Source: Clavaria fumosa
Taxonomy: Eukaryota; Basidiomycota; Agaricomycetes; Agaricales; Clavariaceae
NCBI GenBank assembly: GCA_951802425.1
Contig: OX637800.1
Span: 2,976,001-3,040,000 of the forward strand
DNA: 64,000 nucleotides
Direction of reading: 5' to 3'
The translations under genes were made by a program, and so were the position numbers. A model generated the notes under the pieces. It worked only from the letters and a program-made list of their open reading frames with translations, ran no database searches and had not been told where the DNA came from. Positions 1 through 10,899 of the stretch are shown here, one piece after another. The first letter of the stretch is position 1; each line of letters opens with the position of its first letter.

Positions 1-1070
1 CGTGGACGTGTCGTGTGGGCGCCGGCCGCGTCGGCCGACTGCTGATACCGCCGGCGCTGCGGACCCCTCGCTCGTGGACCGCCTGTGGCCGATTTTTGAG
101 GCGTGCTGGGTGCAGAATCCCGCTGACCGCCCGGATATGCGGGCGGTGTGTGAGCGTCTGGCAGCTGCCTAGTGAGAGAGAGAGAAAGAAATAGCGGAGC
201 GGAAAGCAAGGGAAAGAGGAGCAGTGACAGGTGGCTTTGTTGGAGCCGTGGGGTGCCAGTCCAGTTCCGTTCTGAGTGGGTGGGCCCCGTGGCTGGCTTC
301 ACCGCAGCCACGCAAACGACCTTTAGCGTTCGTCGCTTGCTTCTTTCGCCCCATTGAGGGCTGGCTTCTTCGAGGGGGGGGGGGATGCTTACGCACTAGA
401 CGACCCTGGCGCGACTGACGCTTGCGTTTAGAATCCCTTTGACAGGCCAAGTGTAGAAACTGGATACCGTGCGACTTTCGAGGAACGGCGTAATGCTGTG
501 CACGGCGAGGGCCGTAGTTTGATCCGGTGTCCGCGACATTCGCACGTACCAGAGCCTGGGCGTTTTTTTTCTTCATCGATTGCCACACCTCTACCCTCTA
601 CTTTTTTGGAGAGTTGAGCCATCTCCTTCCTCATCACATTTGCTTCAGCCCATGTCTCTCCTCCCGAGTTTCTGTCGGACCTGCCTCTGTCGAAGCCAGC
701 CGCCACTCGAAGTCTGATATCAGCGACAACCTGTTGCTATTGTCTGACACTGATACGGCTGGGCTATAGTCTCTGTCTGTACTCCGCGAGATATGTAACT
801 ATTCTTTAAATTGCGCCCGGATACGCGATGTTGTTGCTCTTGTGGGATGAGACGAAGGACAGGGGTGATTCCAAGATGATGTGATCACGCGCGGTTCTCT
901 GTCTGTACACCATCACTCGAATAGAGAAAATCCATCTGATTTTGAGGGCGAGCGTCGCTCAGACAGAAGGTGAAGCGAGTGAGAGGATGTGTTAGTTATG
1001 TATTTGTCGTCGTTGATGAGTGTGACAACTACCAGCGATGACACAATATTTTTGACCACTATAGTGAATA
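1..1070 (+). repeat. left copy of a kinase-gene segmental duplication
   Basis: The coding tail, the GA-rich stretch after the stop and the following roughly 700 bases match 58,060-58,985 in the same order and orientation. Shared words include the GA run, GGCTTTGTTGGAGCCGTGG and GTAGTTGCTCTTG. Similarity fades at about 1,070, after a shared AATATTTTT tract, and this copy carries an extra CpG-containing stretch of roughly 100 bases near 890-1,010. No separate gene is seen after 172. Confidence 0.75.
2..172 (+). CDS. kinase-like gene, 3' end of last exon (copy 1, cut by window edge)
   Basis: The frame starting at base 2 is open for 56 codons and stops at 170-172. It ends in a kinase C-lobe segment with the core LWPIFEACW, then NPADRPDMR and CERLAAA. 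The block W-x(10)-RP is the usual end of tyrosine-kinase-like domains, where the Arg of RP caps the C-lobe. The same segment closes the complete genes at 56,815-58,230 and 60,134-61,470, and it is closest to the former: the downstream DNA also matches for several hundred bases. The rest of this copy lies left of the window, so its exon number and integrity are unknown. Seen: the motif and paralogy. Inferred: kinase-like identity. Confidence 0.8.
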   Translation: MDVSCGRRPRRPTADTAGAADPSLVDRLWPIFEACWVQNPADRPDMRAVCERLAAA

Positions 1071-1734
1071 ACTAGTAGGGTGGACTTCGCACAAACTGTC
1101 CATGTCTAGTATGACCTGTCTAGTTACCTGTCTACAGGCAATCCCCACTAAGAGTGCATCACACTTACATAAGTAAAAATGCCCCCAAGTCCTTGATTTC
1201 ACTGACCCAAAGATGTTTTACTCTCTCCTCAGTCAATTCTGAAGCATTTAGCATGGGCTACCAACTTCCTGTATAGTTCCAATTGGTTGTACAGTACACT
1301 TTTTCTTAATGCATACTGTTGGGACCCCCTCGAAACCCATGCATTATTAGACACATGCAGTACAAGTTCTTGTGACATACTGTGACTGTGACAAACATCA
1401 ATGACTTGGAGCCCCAAGTCCCCACATTGCGTCCAGTGTTTTCTGCATGACTTTCTGCATCTGCTCCTTTCTCAGCTGGGCTCGCAATCAACAGAGATTC
1501 TGTGATAGCTCCAGGGCACAGTATATATACAAGTAGATACATGGCCTGTATCTCCTTAGACTTTGATATTCTCCAGTTTGCACCTTTCTACTATGAGTCC
1601 AACCTAAGGCCCAATTAGGAAACCAGCTCGTGACCTTCTCATGACCTTTCTGCTGTTCCACAACCTTCTGTCCTCTACTTTTGGATTGACTGTGACAAAA
1701 TGCTTCACTACATCTGCTTGTCCAAGGTCAGGAT
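1071..1734. other. CpG-poor intergenic DNA, no gene seen
   Basis: A-T leaning DNA with very few CG dinucleotides. A stretch around 1,290-1,400, with a run of pyrimidines and CCATGCATTA, has an inverted, diverged counterpart near 8,300-8,400, so this is probably old repeat debris. No coding frame could be supported. Confidence 0.5.
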
Positions 1735-1739
1735 GGAGG

Positions 1740-2044
1740 TGTCAGACTTAGTCTCACGGTTCACACAACTTAACGTAAGGTCGATGATGACGATACTAAC
1801 ATAAGGGGAAAAGGGTACAAGTAAGAAAGCGACGTAGTATATATAGCGAGAGGTTCGGGAGTTGCCAGCGTTCCCACGCTCGGACCCCGTGCGTCACGTG
1901 ATGCGTCCAAGCCCGGGTCACGTGATTTTCCCATTATGTAAGCCACCACCCGTTCGGGTCACGTGACTCTTCCGCAAACTTCCCGCAACTCTTTTGCGAT
2001 CCTTTCTTGGCCTTTCCAACCTGCTTATGTAAGCGATCCTGACA
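1740..2044 (-). repeat. 3' LTR of element A
   Basis: A 305-bp terminal repeat with TG/CA ends. It contains a TATATATA box and three CACGTG-type (E-box) sites in the context TCACGTGA, which look like enhancer sites. It is nearly identical to 7,331-7,635. Confidence 0.95.
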
Positions 2045-2060
2045 TCACCCCCCTCTTAAG
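2045..2060 (-). promoter_or_regulatory. polypurine tract of element A
   Basis: On the minus strand, AAGAGGGGGGTGA directly abuts the 3' LTR, as expected for the plus-strand DNA primer. It overlaps the last codons of pol. Confidence 0.75.
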
Positions 2061-5000
2061 GCTGGGCGTCTCGACCTGCCAACTTCGCCTTGTCAGGGTA
2101 TTGCTGGAAGAAGTCCCGGAGCAACAGTGCAACGTTAGTGAGGTTGCAACAAGGTTCCCAGGTGTTCTCCTCTGCAGGGTATCCTAACCACTTCACCAAA
2201 TACTTCACTCCCCGTCCAACCTTCTTGACATCAAGAATTTCCTCCACCTCATACTCCAAGTGGTCATCGTCAATCGTGGGGGGTGGGGGTGGAGGCAAGT
2301 TCTGGGAAGGGAAAGAGGGAGCAATATACGGGGTGAGTAGCAACTCATTGAAAACCCGGTGAATGCGCCATGCTCGGGGGAGCTTGAGTCGGTATGCTGC
2401 TGGTCCAACCTTCTCTTCGATGGTGAAGGGTCCAGCCCGCTTGTTGTCAAGCTTCTTGGATGGTCGATCCATTTTCAGGTTCCGGGTATCCAGCCAGACT
2501 AAGTCCCCCTTTGAGTATTCACGACTCGGGCACTTTCCTTTATCATAGCTAGCCTTCATCGCATCTGCCGCCTTCCCCATTGCATCCCTGGCTGCTCTTC
2601 GGGATTCCGTGAGCTTGGCCATCCACTCGTCTGCTGCAGGGTTCACTTCAGAGGGCGGCCGGATACCACCATTCCAAGGGTGCCGGCCATACTCCAGATA
2701 GAAAGGTGTGAATCCAGTGGCTGAGTGCTCACGGTTATTGAGCGCGAATTCGGCTGTGGATAGCCACTCTGCCCAATCATCCTGCAGATGGTCAACATAG
2801 GCCCGGAGATACACTTCAACCTCCTGATTGACCCGCTCTGTCTGTCCATCTGTTTGTGGGTGGAAGGCAGTGCTCGGGTTCGCCTTAACTCCAATCATCC
2901 CATAAAACTCCCTCATGAATCTGGACACAAATTGGGTTCCCCGGTCACTCACAACTTTCTGCGGGACTCCATGGTCGCGGAAGACCCGGTCTCGAAGGAT
3001 CCGAGCAGCACCAAGTCCCGTGAGGTCAAGGCCAATAGCTTCGATGAGAGTTCATTTTGTAAACTTGTCGACAATGACAAGGATCGCATTGTGACCACGT
3101 GAGAGGGGGAAAGGTCCAACAATGTCCCAAGAGATGACTGCCCAGGGGCTCTCAGGGACAGGGTGCGGATGGAGTGGAGCGGCGCACCTGGTACGATCAG
3201 GCTTGATTCGTTGGCATGTCTCACATCCACCTGCATACCAATTGGAATCCTTCACCATGCCCACCCACCAATAGGACCTCAGCAGAGCCGCCCTCAATTT
3301 CCGTGGACCAGGGTGTCCTGCGATGGGGAGGTCATGCTCAAAGGTGAGCACTGCCTCACATGCTTCTGGGGGCACCCAAGTGATTTCTGCCTTCCGCCAG
3401 AGTCCCATCCGATCTCTCGTCCACTCATCATCAAGCTCCTCCGGCTTCTGCACATATACCGCACTGTTTTTCTGGAGTAGCGTCTCCATCTCCGATGTGA
3501 ACGATGTGCGGGTCTCAGCCTCTGGGAAGACCTGTACTGGTGCATCCTCCTCCACCATCTCTCCATAGTCTGGCCTCCGTGAGAGTGCATCCGCTTTCAT
3601 GTTTGACTTCCCAGAACGGTACTTGATCTCGAAGTCAAAGCACTGGAGCTCTCCAACCCAACGGACCTGCCTCGGTTTCAACTTCTGGGGCTTCCGGAAG
3701 TACTGGAGGTTAGCATGGTCCATCCAGATTTCGATAGTGTCTTCCACCCCAATCAGGTAAGCCCGCCACTCGCGTAGTGCCCGGATTACAGCCAGGAACT
3801 CCTTGTCGTACACATCGTAATTCTTCTCAGCTGCAGTGAGGGCTTTGGAGATGTAGTCTACAACTCTCCAAGTCCCATCCACCTGCTGCTGTGAGAGAAC
3901 TCCTCCAGTCGCCAAGTTGCTCACATCTGTTTCTACCTTCCATCTCCCTTTGTCTTGTGGTAGAGCCAAGACCGGGGCTGATACTAGTGCCAGGCGGAGA
4001 TCTTGGAAGGCTGCTTCCTCCTCCTCCTCCCATCTCCACGGGACTTTCCCTGTCAGCCGGAAGAGTGGTTTTGCCCGGGCAGAGAGATTTGGGATGTGCC
4101 GGCGGAGGTAGTTCAGCATCCCATTGAATCTTTGTACCTCTTTCACATTTTTCGGTCTGGGCCAGTTACGGATCGCCGTGCCTTTAGCTGGGTCATGCTC
4201 TAGACGGTTGTGGGAGATCTTCATCCCCAGGAAGAAAACCTCACTCTTCTCGAACTCGCACTTGCTGAGTCTGAGACACAGGCCATTCTCCCCAAACTTC
4301 TTCAAGACCCGATCCATCCAATACCGATGTGTAGCCAAATCCTCTGCAAACACTATAACATCATCGACATAGGCTCGGACATGCCCCCCTGCAATCTCTT
4401 CTCTCAACACATGGTTCATGAAGCGCTGGAAGGTTGCAGGCGCATTCTGCAGCCCAAACCACATAACTGCCGGTTCGAAGAGTCCACGGGGCGTTAGGAA
4501 AGCACAGCGGTGCTGATGTTCTGGCCAGACCTGCATCGATGGGAAACCTCCCTTCGCATCAATCTTGGAATAGATGGTCGCCCCCTTTAACACATCCACA
4601 GTGTCTCGTATGAGGGGGAGGGGGTACTTGTCTTTGATTAGATACGAGTTCAGCCTAGAGTAATCGATAATCGGCCGCAGCTTGTCCTTCTCACGTTTGA
4701 AGAAGAAGGGGCTCGCGTACGGGGACTTCGAAGGTCGGATTCGTCCAGAAGCTAGCTGCTCATCCACCCAGCGATTCATTTCAACCATCTCTTCTCGCGT
4801 CAGAGAGTATAGCTTAGAGGAGAGGTGTCCAGGGTCTGTTTTAAACTCGATTTTGATATCAAAGTCAGGGCGGGAGCGGGGGAGCTCATCCCACTTTGCT
4901 TCACTAAAAACCAAAGGGTAGCGGCTGGGCCAATCAGGGGTAGGGCCAGTGTTGGGAAAACGGGTGTCCGGGATACTGGCCGAGGCCAGGGTACTCGCTT

Positions 5001-5679
5001 TTGGTGGACCTGAGGGTCGAACAGGGGACCGGTGGCTGTGTGGGGAGGAGGCACAGGAGTTGGGGCAGCGGGTGAGCCTTACTTCAGCTTTCACCCAGTC
5101 AATCTCTGGATTATGACGCTTTAGCCAATCATGCCCAAGGATCGCCGTGTGGGACTGAGTCTTCCCTAGCAGGAAGTGGATCCGCTCCTGGTGGTCGCCA
5201 ACCGTCACAAGCAGCTCCATCCCATACCGGATCTTACCATCTCTGTTCTGTGTTCCATCCACATTATACATGGTGATTGGATTCAGCAAGGGAGATGGTT
5301 CCAATCCCACTTTTTTCGCCCACTCCAAGTCCATAAAGCAGTTGGTGCAGCCTGAGTCGACAAGGGCTTTCGTAGTTGCCCCTTTGCCAGTGCTGAGAGC
5401 CTCCAGGTGCACCTGGATGGAGAGCTCTCGGGGCATACACAATAGGGTGTCCTTCAGCACCTCTGCAAGGTGCTTTGTTGGCTCCACTTGGCTGCTAGTC
5501 CCCTTTTCTCTTTTCGGTATTTCACTTTTAGCGGTTTCCGTTTCCGCTTTGTCCTTCACCTCAGCCCCAATCCGGGTGTGTCTCCGCTGCAAGATAGTGT
5601 ATTTTGGGATACTAGCTGCGGGTACAGGGACGGGAGGGGGGCTGGGATATCTACTCCTGAGACTCCAGTTCGGACTCAC
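2056..5679 (-). pseudogene. element A Pol polyprotein (PR-RT-RH-IN-chromodomain) with one in-frame TGA
   Basis: One frame is open from the gag overlap (5,679) to 2,056 except for a single TGA at 3,052-3,054. In order it shows an aspartic protease core LVDSG (about residue 106), reverse transcriptase with catalytic YVDD (about residue 435), RNase H (ETDVS region, about 578), an integrase HHCC zinc domain (about 777-818), the first core Asp in WDIVGP (about 850), then the TGA. After it come SDRGTQF and QTDGQTERVNQE (the second Asp and the Glu), and a chromodomain ending KWLGYPAEENTWEP. The stop falls between the first and second catalytic residues of integrase, so unsuppressed translation would lack an active integrase. 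CGA is the simplest ancestor of the TGA. The first codon of the frame is GTG in CAGTGAG, overlapping the gag stop, so expression probably needs a -1 shift or reinitiation. Confidence 0.9.
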
Positions 5680-6677
5680 TGGGCCTCGTCTCCAAAATCC
5701 GGCTCTTCAACAGGAGCCCTCTTCTCTCTCTTGAGCAAATCCAGGCGGTCTCGGAGCAGTGCGATCTCGTTCTCATAGTCCTCTGCACTACGTGCCTGGC
5801 TTTCCACGGCGCGGATCTGCGGCCTCGGGATCTGCGGACGTGTGTCCTGGAGCTGGCAATCTCTCACCATGTGACCAGCTTGGCCACATCGGAAGCAGGT
5901 GCGCAACACTCCAGGGGCACGGGCACGATCCACCACCATGGCATCACCGGCATTGGTGGGACGCGGCATGGTGGGAGGGGCAGGGGTGCGGGCCAGAGGC
6001 TGGGCCAGGAAGGGGCGGGGGGCTGGGGCAAAGCGGGTTTGTTGAGGGAGGGGGCGGCTGGTTGCGGGCAGAGCAGGACGCACAGAGTTCTGTTGTGCGA
6101 TGACTCTGTCGAGGCGATGCTGCTGAGCGTCTAGCTTTTCGGCAAGTGCCTTCCACTGCACGTAGGTCTCTGGCATTGGCGAAACACCATAGACCTTTCC
6201 CACTAGCCTCCTGCTCAGATTCGACTCCAGCCAATGGACCAGGATGTTCGAATTGGCCACTTCTGTCATCCCCGCTCTTCGGAACATTGTTTCGAACTTT
6301 GCGAAGAACTCAGGTGCCGTCATGACACCCTGTTTCAACTTCGCAATATCTGTGAGGGCAGTCGCACGGTCGTTCGGGTCATCGAACGCTCGCTTCATCT
6401 CTTCCACAAATTCTGCCCAGGTTCCAACCTCGTTGTTACCCAGGATTTCCTCTCCCTTCACATTTGCCCATTCTGCGGCAAACCCCTCGCCAGTAATTTT
6501 GCTGAGGGTGTAGAGGACCTTTGCCAGGTCCGTGGCATAGATTATCGGATTCGCCATAAACAGGAGGCGGAGCGACCAGAGGAATGTACAGAAATTTCTT
6601 TTTTGCCCATCGAATGGGGCGACGACTAAATCCAGCCTCGTGGCATGGACTTCAGGCGGGGCGACATGGTCAGCCAT
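5676..6677 (-). CDS. element A Gag (capsid and zinc-knuckle nucleocapsid)
   Basis: An intact 333-codon frame from the ATG at 6,677. The N-terminal half has the hydrophobic, Trp-containing capsid pattern of Ty3 Gag (APFDGQ..., then KLKQG...FFAKFE). A proline-rich linker precedes one zinc knuckle CFRCGQAGHMVRDC (CX2CX4HX4C, about 5,858-5,899), followed by a Glu/Arg-rich helical tail. It would form the particle shell and bind RNA. The frame stays open upstream of the ATG with a Pro/Ser-rich segment, as in element B, so a longer N-terminus is possible. Its stop TGA overlaps the pol frame by a few bases (CAGTGAG). It has no internal stop, unlike the neighbouring pol. Confidence 0.9.
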   Translation of the reverse strand: MADHVAPPEVHATRLDLVVAPFDGQKRNFCTFLWSLRLLFMANPIIYATDLAKVLYTLSKITGEGFAAEWANVKGEEILGNNEVGTWAEFVEEMKRAFDDPNDRATALTDIAKLKQGVMTAPEFFAKFETMFRRAGMTEVANSNILVHWLESNLSRRLVGKVYGVSPMPETYVQWKALAEKLDAQQHRLDRVIAQQNSVRPALPATSRPLPQQTRFAPAPRPFLAQPLARTPAPPTMPRPTNAGDAMVVDRARAPGVLRTCFRCGQAGHMVRDCQLQDTRPQIPRPQIRAVESQARSAEDYENEIALLRDRLDLLKREKRAPVEEPDFGDEAQ

Positions 6678-7330
6678 CACAGACCCTGGTGGTGGTGATG
6701 GGGTTTCGGGGACGTCGGTAACAGGGGAATCGGGGGGGAGCTGGGCTCGACCCGGTCTCGGACGCAGACGCTGTAAATAGAATTCCGGGCCTTGGGCACT
6801 CAGGATTTCTTCGATCTCTTAGCAGTCCTGTCCTCTCAGGCTGCTCTCTATGTATCTAGGTACTTATAGAACTCTTATTCTATAAAACTTGTTGCTAGCG
6901 TGGGGCCCAAATGGTGTCCCAGGTGGTCACTCCACAACTCCTAGTGAGTTGCCCGTGTGCCCTTCTGACAATGGTCACAGAGCAAGGGCCCTGTCCACTG
7001 GACCAGGAAACTACAGAAAAACTATGTATAGGGCCTTTCCGTGCCCTGTACACTACACGATTCACTGGTACGTAGCTGTAAAGCAAAGTTCCGGGCCTTT
7101 GGCACTCGGTGTCTCTTGGGGAGGGTCACAGTAGACTTCCTCTGGGTCTGGTCACGTGTATCTACACACAGTAAAAATTTCACACAGTTCTGTTGCACAC
7201 CGTGGGCAGGGTAAAGAGAAAGAGGATGAGGGGGATAAGCTGTCACAGAGTGTGACAGTTTGAGATAGGGGTCCAGGCTAGCCGGGTTAGGACACGGGGC
7301 TAGGGCAGACAGGGGTTGATGTTAGTATTG
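6678..7330 (-). other. 5' untranslated leader of element A
   Basis: Region between gag and the 5' LTR. The first 150 bases on the gag side stay open in the gag frame, and the rest has no supported ORF. The bases next to the LTR (minus strand CAATACTAACATC) do not resemble a TGG-type primer-binding site, so the priming mechanism is unresolved. Confidence 0.6.
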
Positions 7331-7635
7331 TGTCAGACTTAGTCTCACGGTTCACACAACTTAACGTAAGGTCGATGATGACGATACTAACATAAGGGGA
7401 AAAGGGTACAAGTAAGAAAGCGACGTAGTATATATAGCGAGAGGTTCGGGAGTTGCCGGCATTCCCACGCTCGGACCCCGTGCGTCACGTGATGCGTCCA
7501 AGCCCGGGTCACGTGATTTTCCCATTATGTAAGCCACCACCCGTTCGGGTCACGTGACTCGTCCGCAAACTTCCCGCAACTCTTTTGCGATCCTTTCTTG
7601 GCCTTTCCAACCTGCTTATGTAAGCGATCCTGACA
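7331..7635 (-). repeat. 5' LTR of element A
   Basis: Near-identical partner of 1,740-2,044, with differences near GTTGCC(A/G)GC(G/A)TTCC and GACTC(T/G)TCC. It carries the TATATATA promoter box and three CACGTG sites. Confidence 0.95.
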
Positions 7636-7640
7636 GGAGG

Positions 7641-9703
7641 TCAATAAATTTAAGCACAGTCATCCAGTCATGAAGGGTAAGGTTCTCCCAACTGGGCTGT
7701 GCCATTACCAAGGTCACAGGCAGGTTGTCCAACTCACTGGGCTTGGGCTTCTTCTGGGGCCCATATGGGCCTGGTTTCTCACATGGCTTTCGCTTTCATT
7801 CAGCAGGCATGGAGGGTAGCAGAGTAGTGAAACAATAGTATGCAATTTGTATATTTGATATGGTGGCACAGTTTGTTGACTCAATGTGACGTGGTGGAGC
7901 ATCTGTGATCTGGCCACCTTATTCACCAATCTCATGATGCATAAATCCAGGTCCTGAGCAATGCAATATGTGATATGTAAGATATGCCCATTTTCCCTGT
8001 GTCTATCATACTGGGTCTCACACAACTTAAGGGTAAGGTCATGATGACAATACTAAGATAAGGGGAAAAGAGTACAAAAAAGGAAAAGCAAAGGTACTTA
8101 TAGCGAACACTTCAGCACTTGCTGGCATTCCCATGCTCAGACCCTTGGATCATGTGATGTGCCCAGGCCTCAGGTCATGTGATCTTATGATTATGTAATC
8201 CCACCCCCCAGCCACAGGTCATGTGACCTTCTGACAACCCTCCCCAGTTTCTCCACAACTCCTCTTTGGGATGGCTTATGTAAGCAATCCTAACAGTGTC
8301 CCAAGTTGGGACCCCCAGTAAAGCCATGCATTATGAAAAGTATGCATTTCAACCTCATGCATTAAGAAAAAGTGTACTGTATAAAGGTTTGAAACAGTGA
8401 CTTCCTCTGCATTCTTTACCAGCACAACAGAAGCAAGCATTGCCTCCTTTTCAGCCTGCCTTTGAGCTTTGCTCTGCAGCTTTGCTCTCCTTTCTGCCAC
8501 TTGCTTGTCTCTGAATGCAATGAGCATCAGGAACCCCCCCCCCTCCAGCAGTAGATATCAGCATTGACTATGTAGACCACATGGACTGTATAGACTGCTG
8601 TAGCATATGTAATGAGAAAAATTGCAATACATAGATGGTATGGAATACTATATAGCATGTATTGTAGTTATAGTTATAGTAGTAGAGCCTATGTACTATG
8701 TTGAGCCTAGTAGCAACTAGTGACAGTGCTGTTAGGTAAGACAGTAAGCCTCTGTGCTATATTGAATTTGGTAGTAAATAGTAATCAAATTATAGCTATA
8801 GTAGTAAGAGTATAGTACTGCATTGGACTACTGTAAATACTATGGGAGCAAGCCATGAAGGTGCTTTGATGACAGGCACCAGATGAAATAGCACTGAGAA
8901 GCAAGAAGTGACAGTCTAAGAGTATTAGATGCATAACATGCACTAAGATGTGGAGATAGTGCAGCCAAGGTTCAGAGTGGTCCAGTCTAGTTCAGAACAA
9001 GTTCAAGCACTGAACTGAAACATTTTATTCAAGGAGTCAATTTACCAGATCTCACATTAAGTCATCCATGGAATGCACAACTTGGGGGGAGTGGGCCATC
9101 ACAAGCATGGCATGAATGAGTTCTTTTGTACATTTCCTTTTTCATTTCATTTTCTTTCTTTTGATAATTGCATATTTTAGAGGCCTTCAGAAACCATCAG
9201 AACAATGTATCTTCCCAAAAATTCTGTGCATACATTGCCATAACCAGTGCTCTTCCTCTGCAAGACCTTAGCTGCCCATTTGACATCAATCCAACATTTC
9301 CATCTGGTTCACATAGTGCTCCAGTTGTCCTTCCATCATGGTACCAAATTGTTCCATCACTCTCAATCAATCTAGATGTGAAATGAAAGCTTCCAAGATA
9401 AACAACCCCCTTAAGATTGCAATAAACTTCACCTCCATCAGTATCATACTTGATTCTTGGATTGGTTTCTTTCAGGATGTTCTAGCATTAATAACTTGGG
9501 TGGTTCATTGTGATATATGATTTTGTTCATCTCACACAAGCACTCTGGACAGGATTTTGCAACATCATGACCCAAGTTATTTATCCACTGGGATGTTGAT
9601 TGACTACTCTGGGTGGATTCAGCTGGTGATATCACATAGCCAAGTATATTCAGGTTCTTTATAAGTGCAATTAGAACAAACAAATTGAGAAGATGCAACT
9701 ATG
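7641..9703. other. CpG-poor DNA without recognisable genes
   Basis: Apart from the old LTR at 8,010-8,295, this stretch is A-T rich and nearly free of CG. It holds short irregular TAGTA/TATAG runs near 8,650-8,830. Short ORFs are not protein-like. It is the host DNA into which element D inserted. Confidence 0.5.
8010..8295. repeat. old, CpG-depleted solo LTR related to element A
   Basis: Follows the order of the A LTR from CACACAACTTAA through GGGGAAAAG, AGTACAA, a TTATAGCGA block and the end CTTATGTAAGCAATCCTAACA, with about 25-30% differences. All three CACGTG sites of the young LTR appear here as CATGTG. No internal region or second LTR is seen, so it is probably a solo LTR. Confidence 0.75.
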
Positions 9704-9708
9704 TCATT

Positions 9709-10899
9709 TGTCACGTCCGTGCCACTCCCTTCTGGTCCGGACCGGAAACACGATCTCCGGTCCCGGACTTGCTATCTCCGGCCCCCAACTTCCAAACCTC
9801 CGATCTCCGGATCCGACCTCCGATCTCCGGACCCGGACCTCCAAACTCCCGCTCTGGTGCCTCAGCATCTGAGGGTACCTGCCCCGCATGTGGGGCAGGC
9901 ACCAAACCCACATCCGGGGATAGTTCCCCAAGAGGCTGTCCCGATCCTGATCTCCGATTCCCGAATCCGACTTCCCGACAGTCATGAACCAATGTCCGTG
10001 GTTACTCGACCAGCAACGAACTCCGAGCGTGGAAACCGGACAATCCGCATTGTTGCTAGGCTACGTAGTTACCATCCTGACGGTAGCAGCATCTGACTCC
10101 GGGATCAGGAAACTGATCCCCGTTGTTATTCCATTGTCCCGTAGTAAGTCCTGCAACGTATCTCCGGGACATTCTCCGTAGCTACCGTCAAAACTCTGGG
10201 TTGCTGGAAACGCCCCGGACCTGTAGTATATATACCCACCTACTTTGTAGAGTATTCTGCAGTCCAGATACCACCCTCATATATCTCCGCACCTCCGTAC
10301 TCCTGTCTGACTCCCCGTCTCCTGTCCCTCCGTCTATCTCTGCACCTCCATCCTTTCCGCCCGCCACCTTGTAATTTGTATCATGTCTAATCTGACCCCT
10401 GCCCTCTGCCTCCTATACCAGTTGTGCTAAGTCCCGACCAACTCCCAACCAACTCCTGACCAACTCCTGACCAACTCCTGACTTCCACCCGACACCCAGA
10501 ATCTGTCCTGACAGCCCACACCATCCGTCTGACCTCCGGAAATCATCTGCGAACTCCGGAACTCCGTATCCCTCCTCCTTCCTGGCCTCCGTCTCCTCTA
10601 CTTAGTCACTCGTTAAACCCGAACTCCATCCGAACTCCGTCTCCACCCTCCCATCCGTCCCTCACCTCGAATATGACGAAGTCCATCCTGGACATCTCGC
10701 CTGAGCACCGGACCCGAAGTCTCGAATCCCGTAACTCCGAAATATGGGACACCCAGGACTCAGTAAGGGCGTCGTTTCAATACGTTCGCCAAAGTCCCAC
10801 CCGAACCCCGAAGTCCAACTCCGGACCTCCGGACCTCCTGGACCCGAAATCCGAACTCCGACCGGACTTCACCCTGACCCTCTGAGCACGCACGTAACA
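9709..10899 (+). repeat. 5' LTR of element D
   Basis: A 1,191-bp repeat starting TGTCACGTCCGTGCC and ending GCACGTAACA. A GTATATATACC box near 10,224 is the likely promoter TATA. Its last quarter shares the block GGGCGTCGTTTCAATACGTT with the LTR of element C, and both LTRs have matching ends, so C and D are related. It is full of CTCCG/TCCGGA words. Confidence 0.88.

Larger units (their letters stand above)
1735..7640 (-). mobile_element. Ty3/gypsy chromovirus, element A (complete, pol interrupted by one stop)
   Basis: Full-length LTR retrotransposon read on the minus strand. Two 305-bp direct repeats (1,740-2,044 and 7,331-7,635) begin TGTCAG and end CTGACA. They differ at three positions in my reading, so the insertion is recent. 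The target duplication GGAGG is visible at 1,735-1,739 and 7,636-7,640. Order in the element's own direction is 5' LTR, leader, gag, pol (protease, reverse transcriptase, RNase H, integrase, chromodomain), polypurine tract, 3' LTR. Integrase plus chromodomain at the C-terminus places it among the chromoviruses. No accessory ORF is present. A primer-binding site ending in TGG could not be recognised next to the 5' LTR. Confidence 0.93.
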
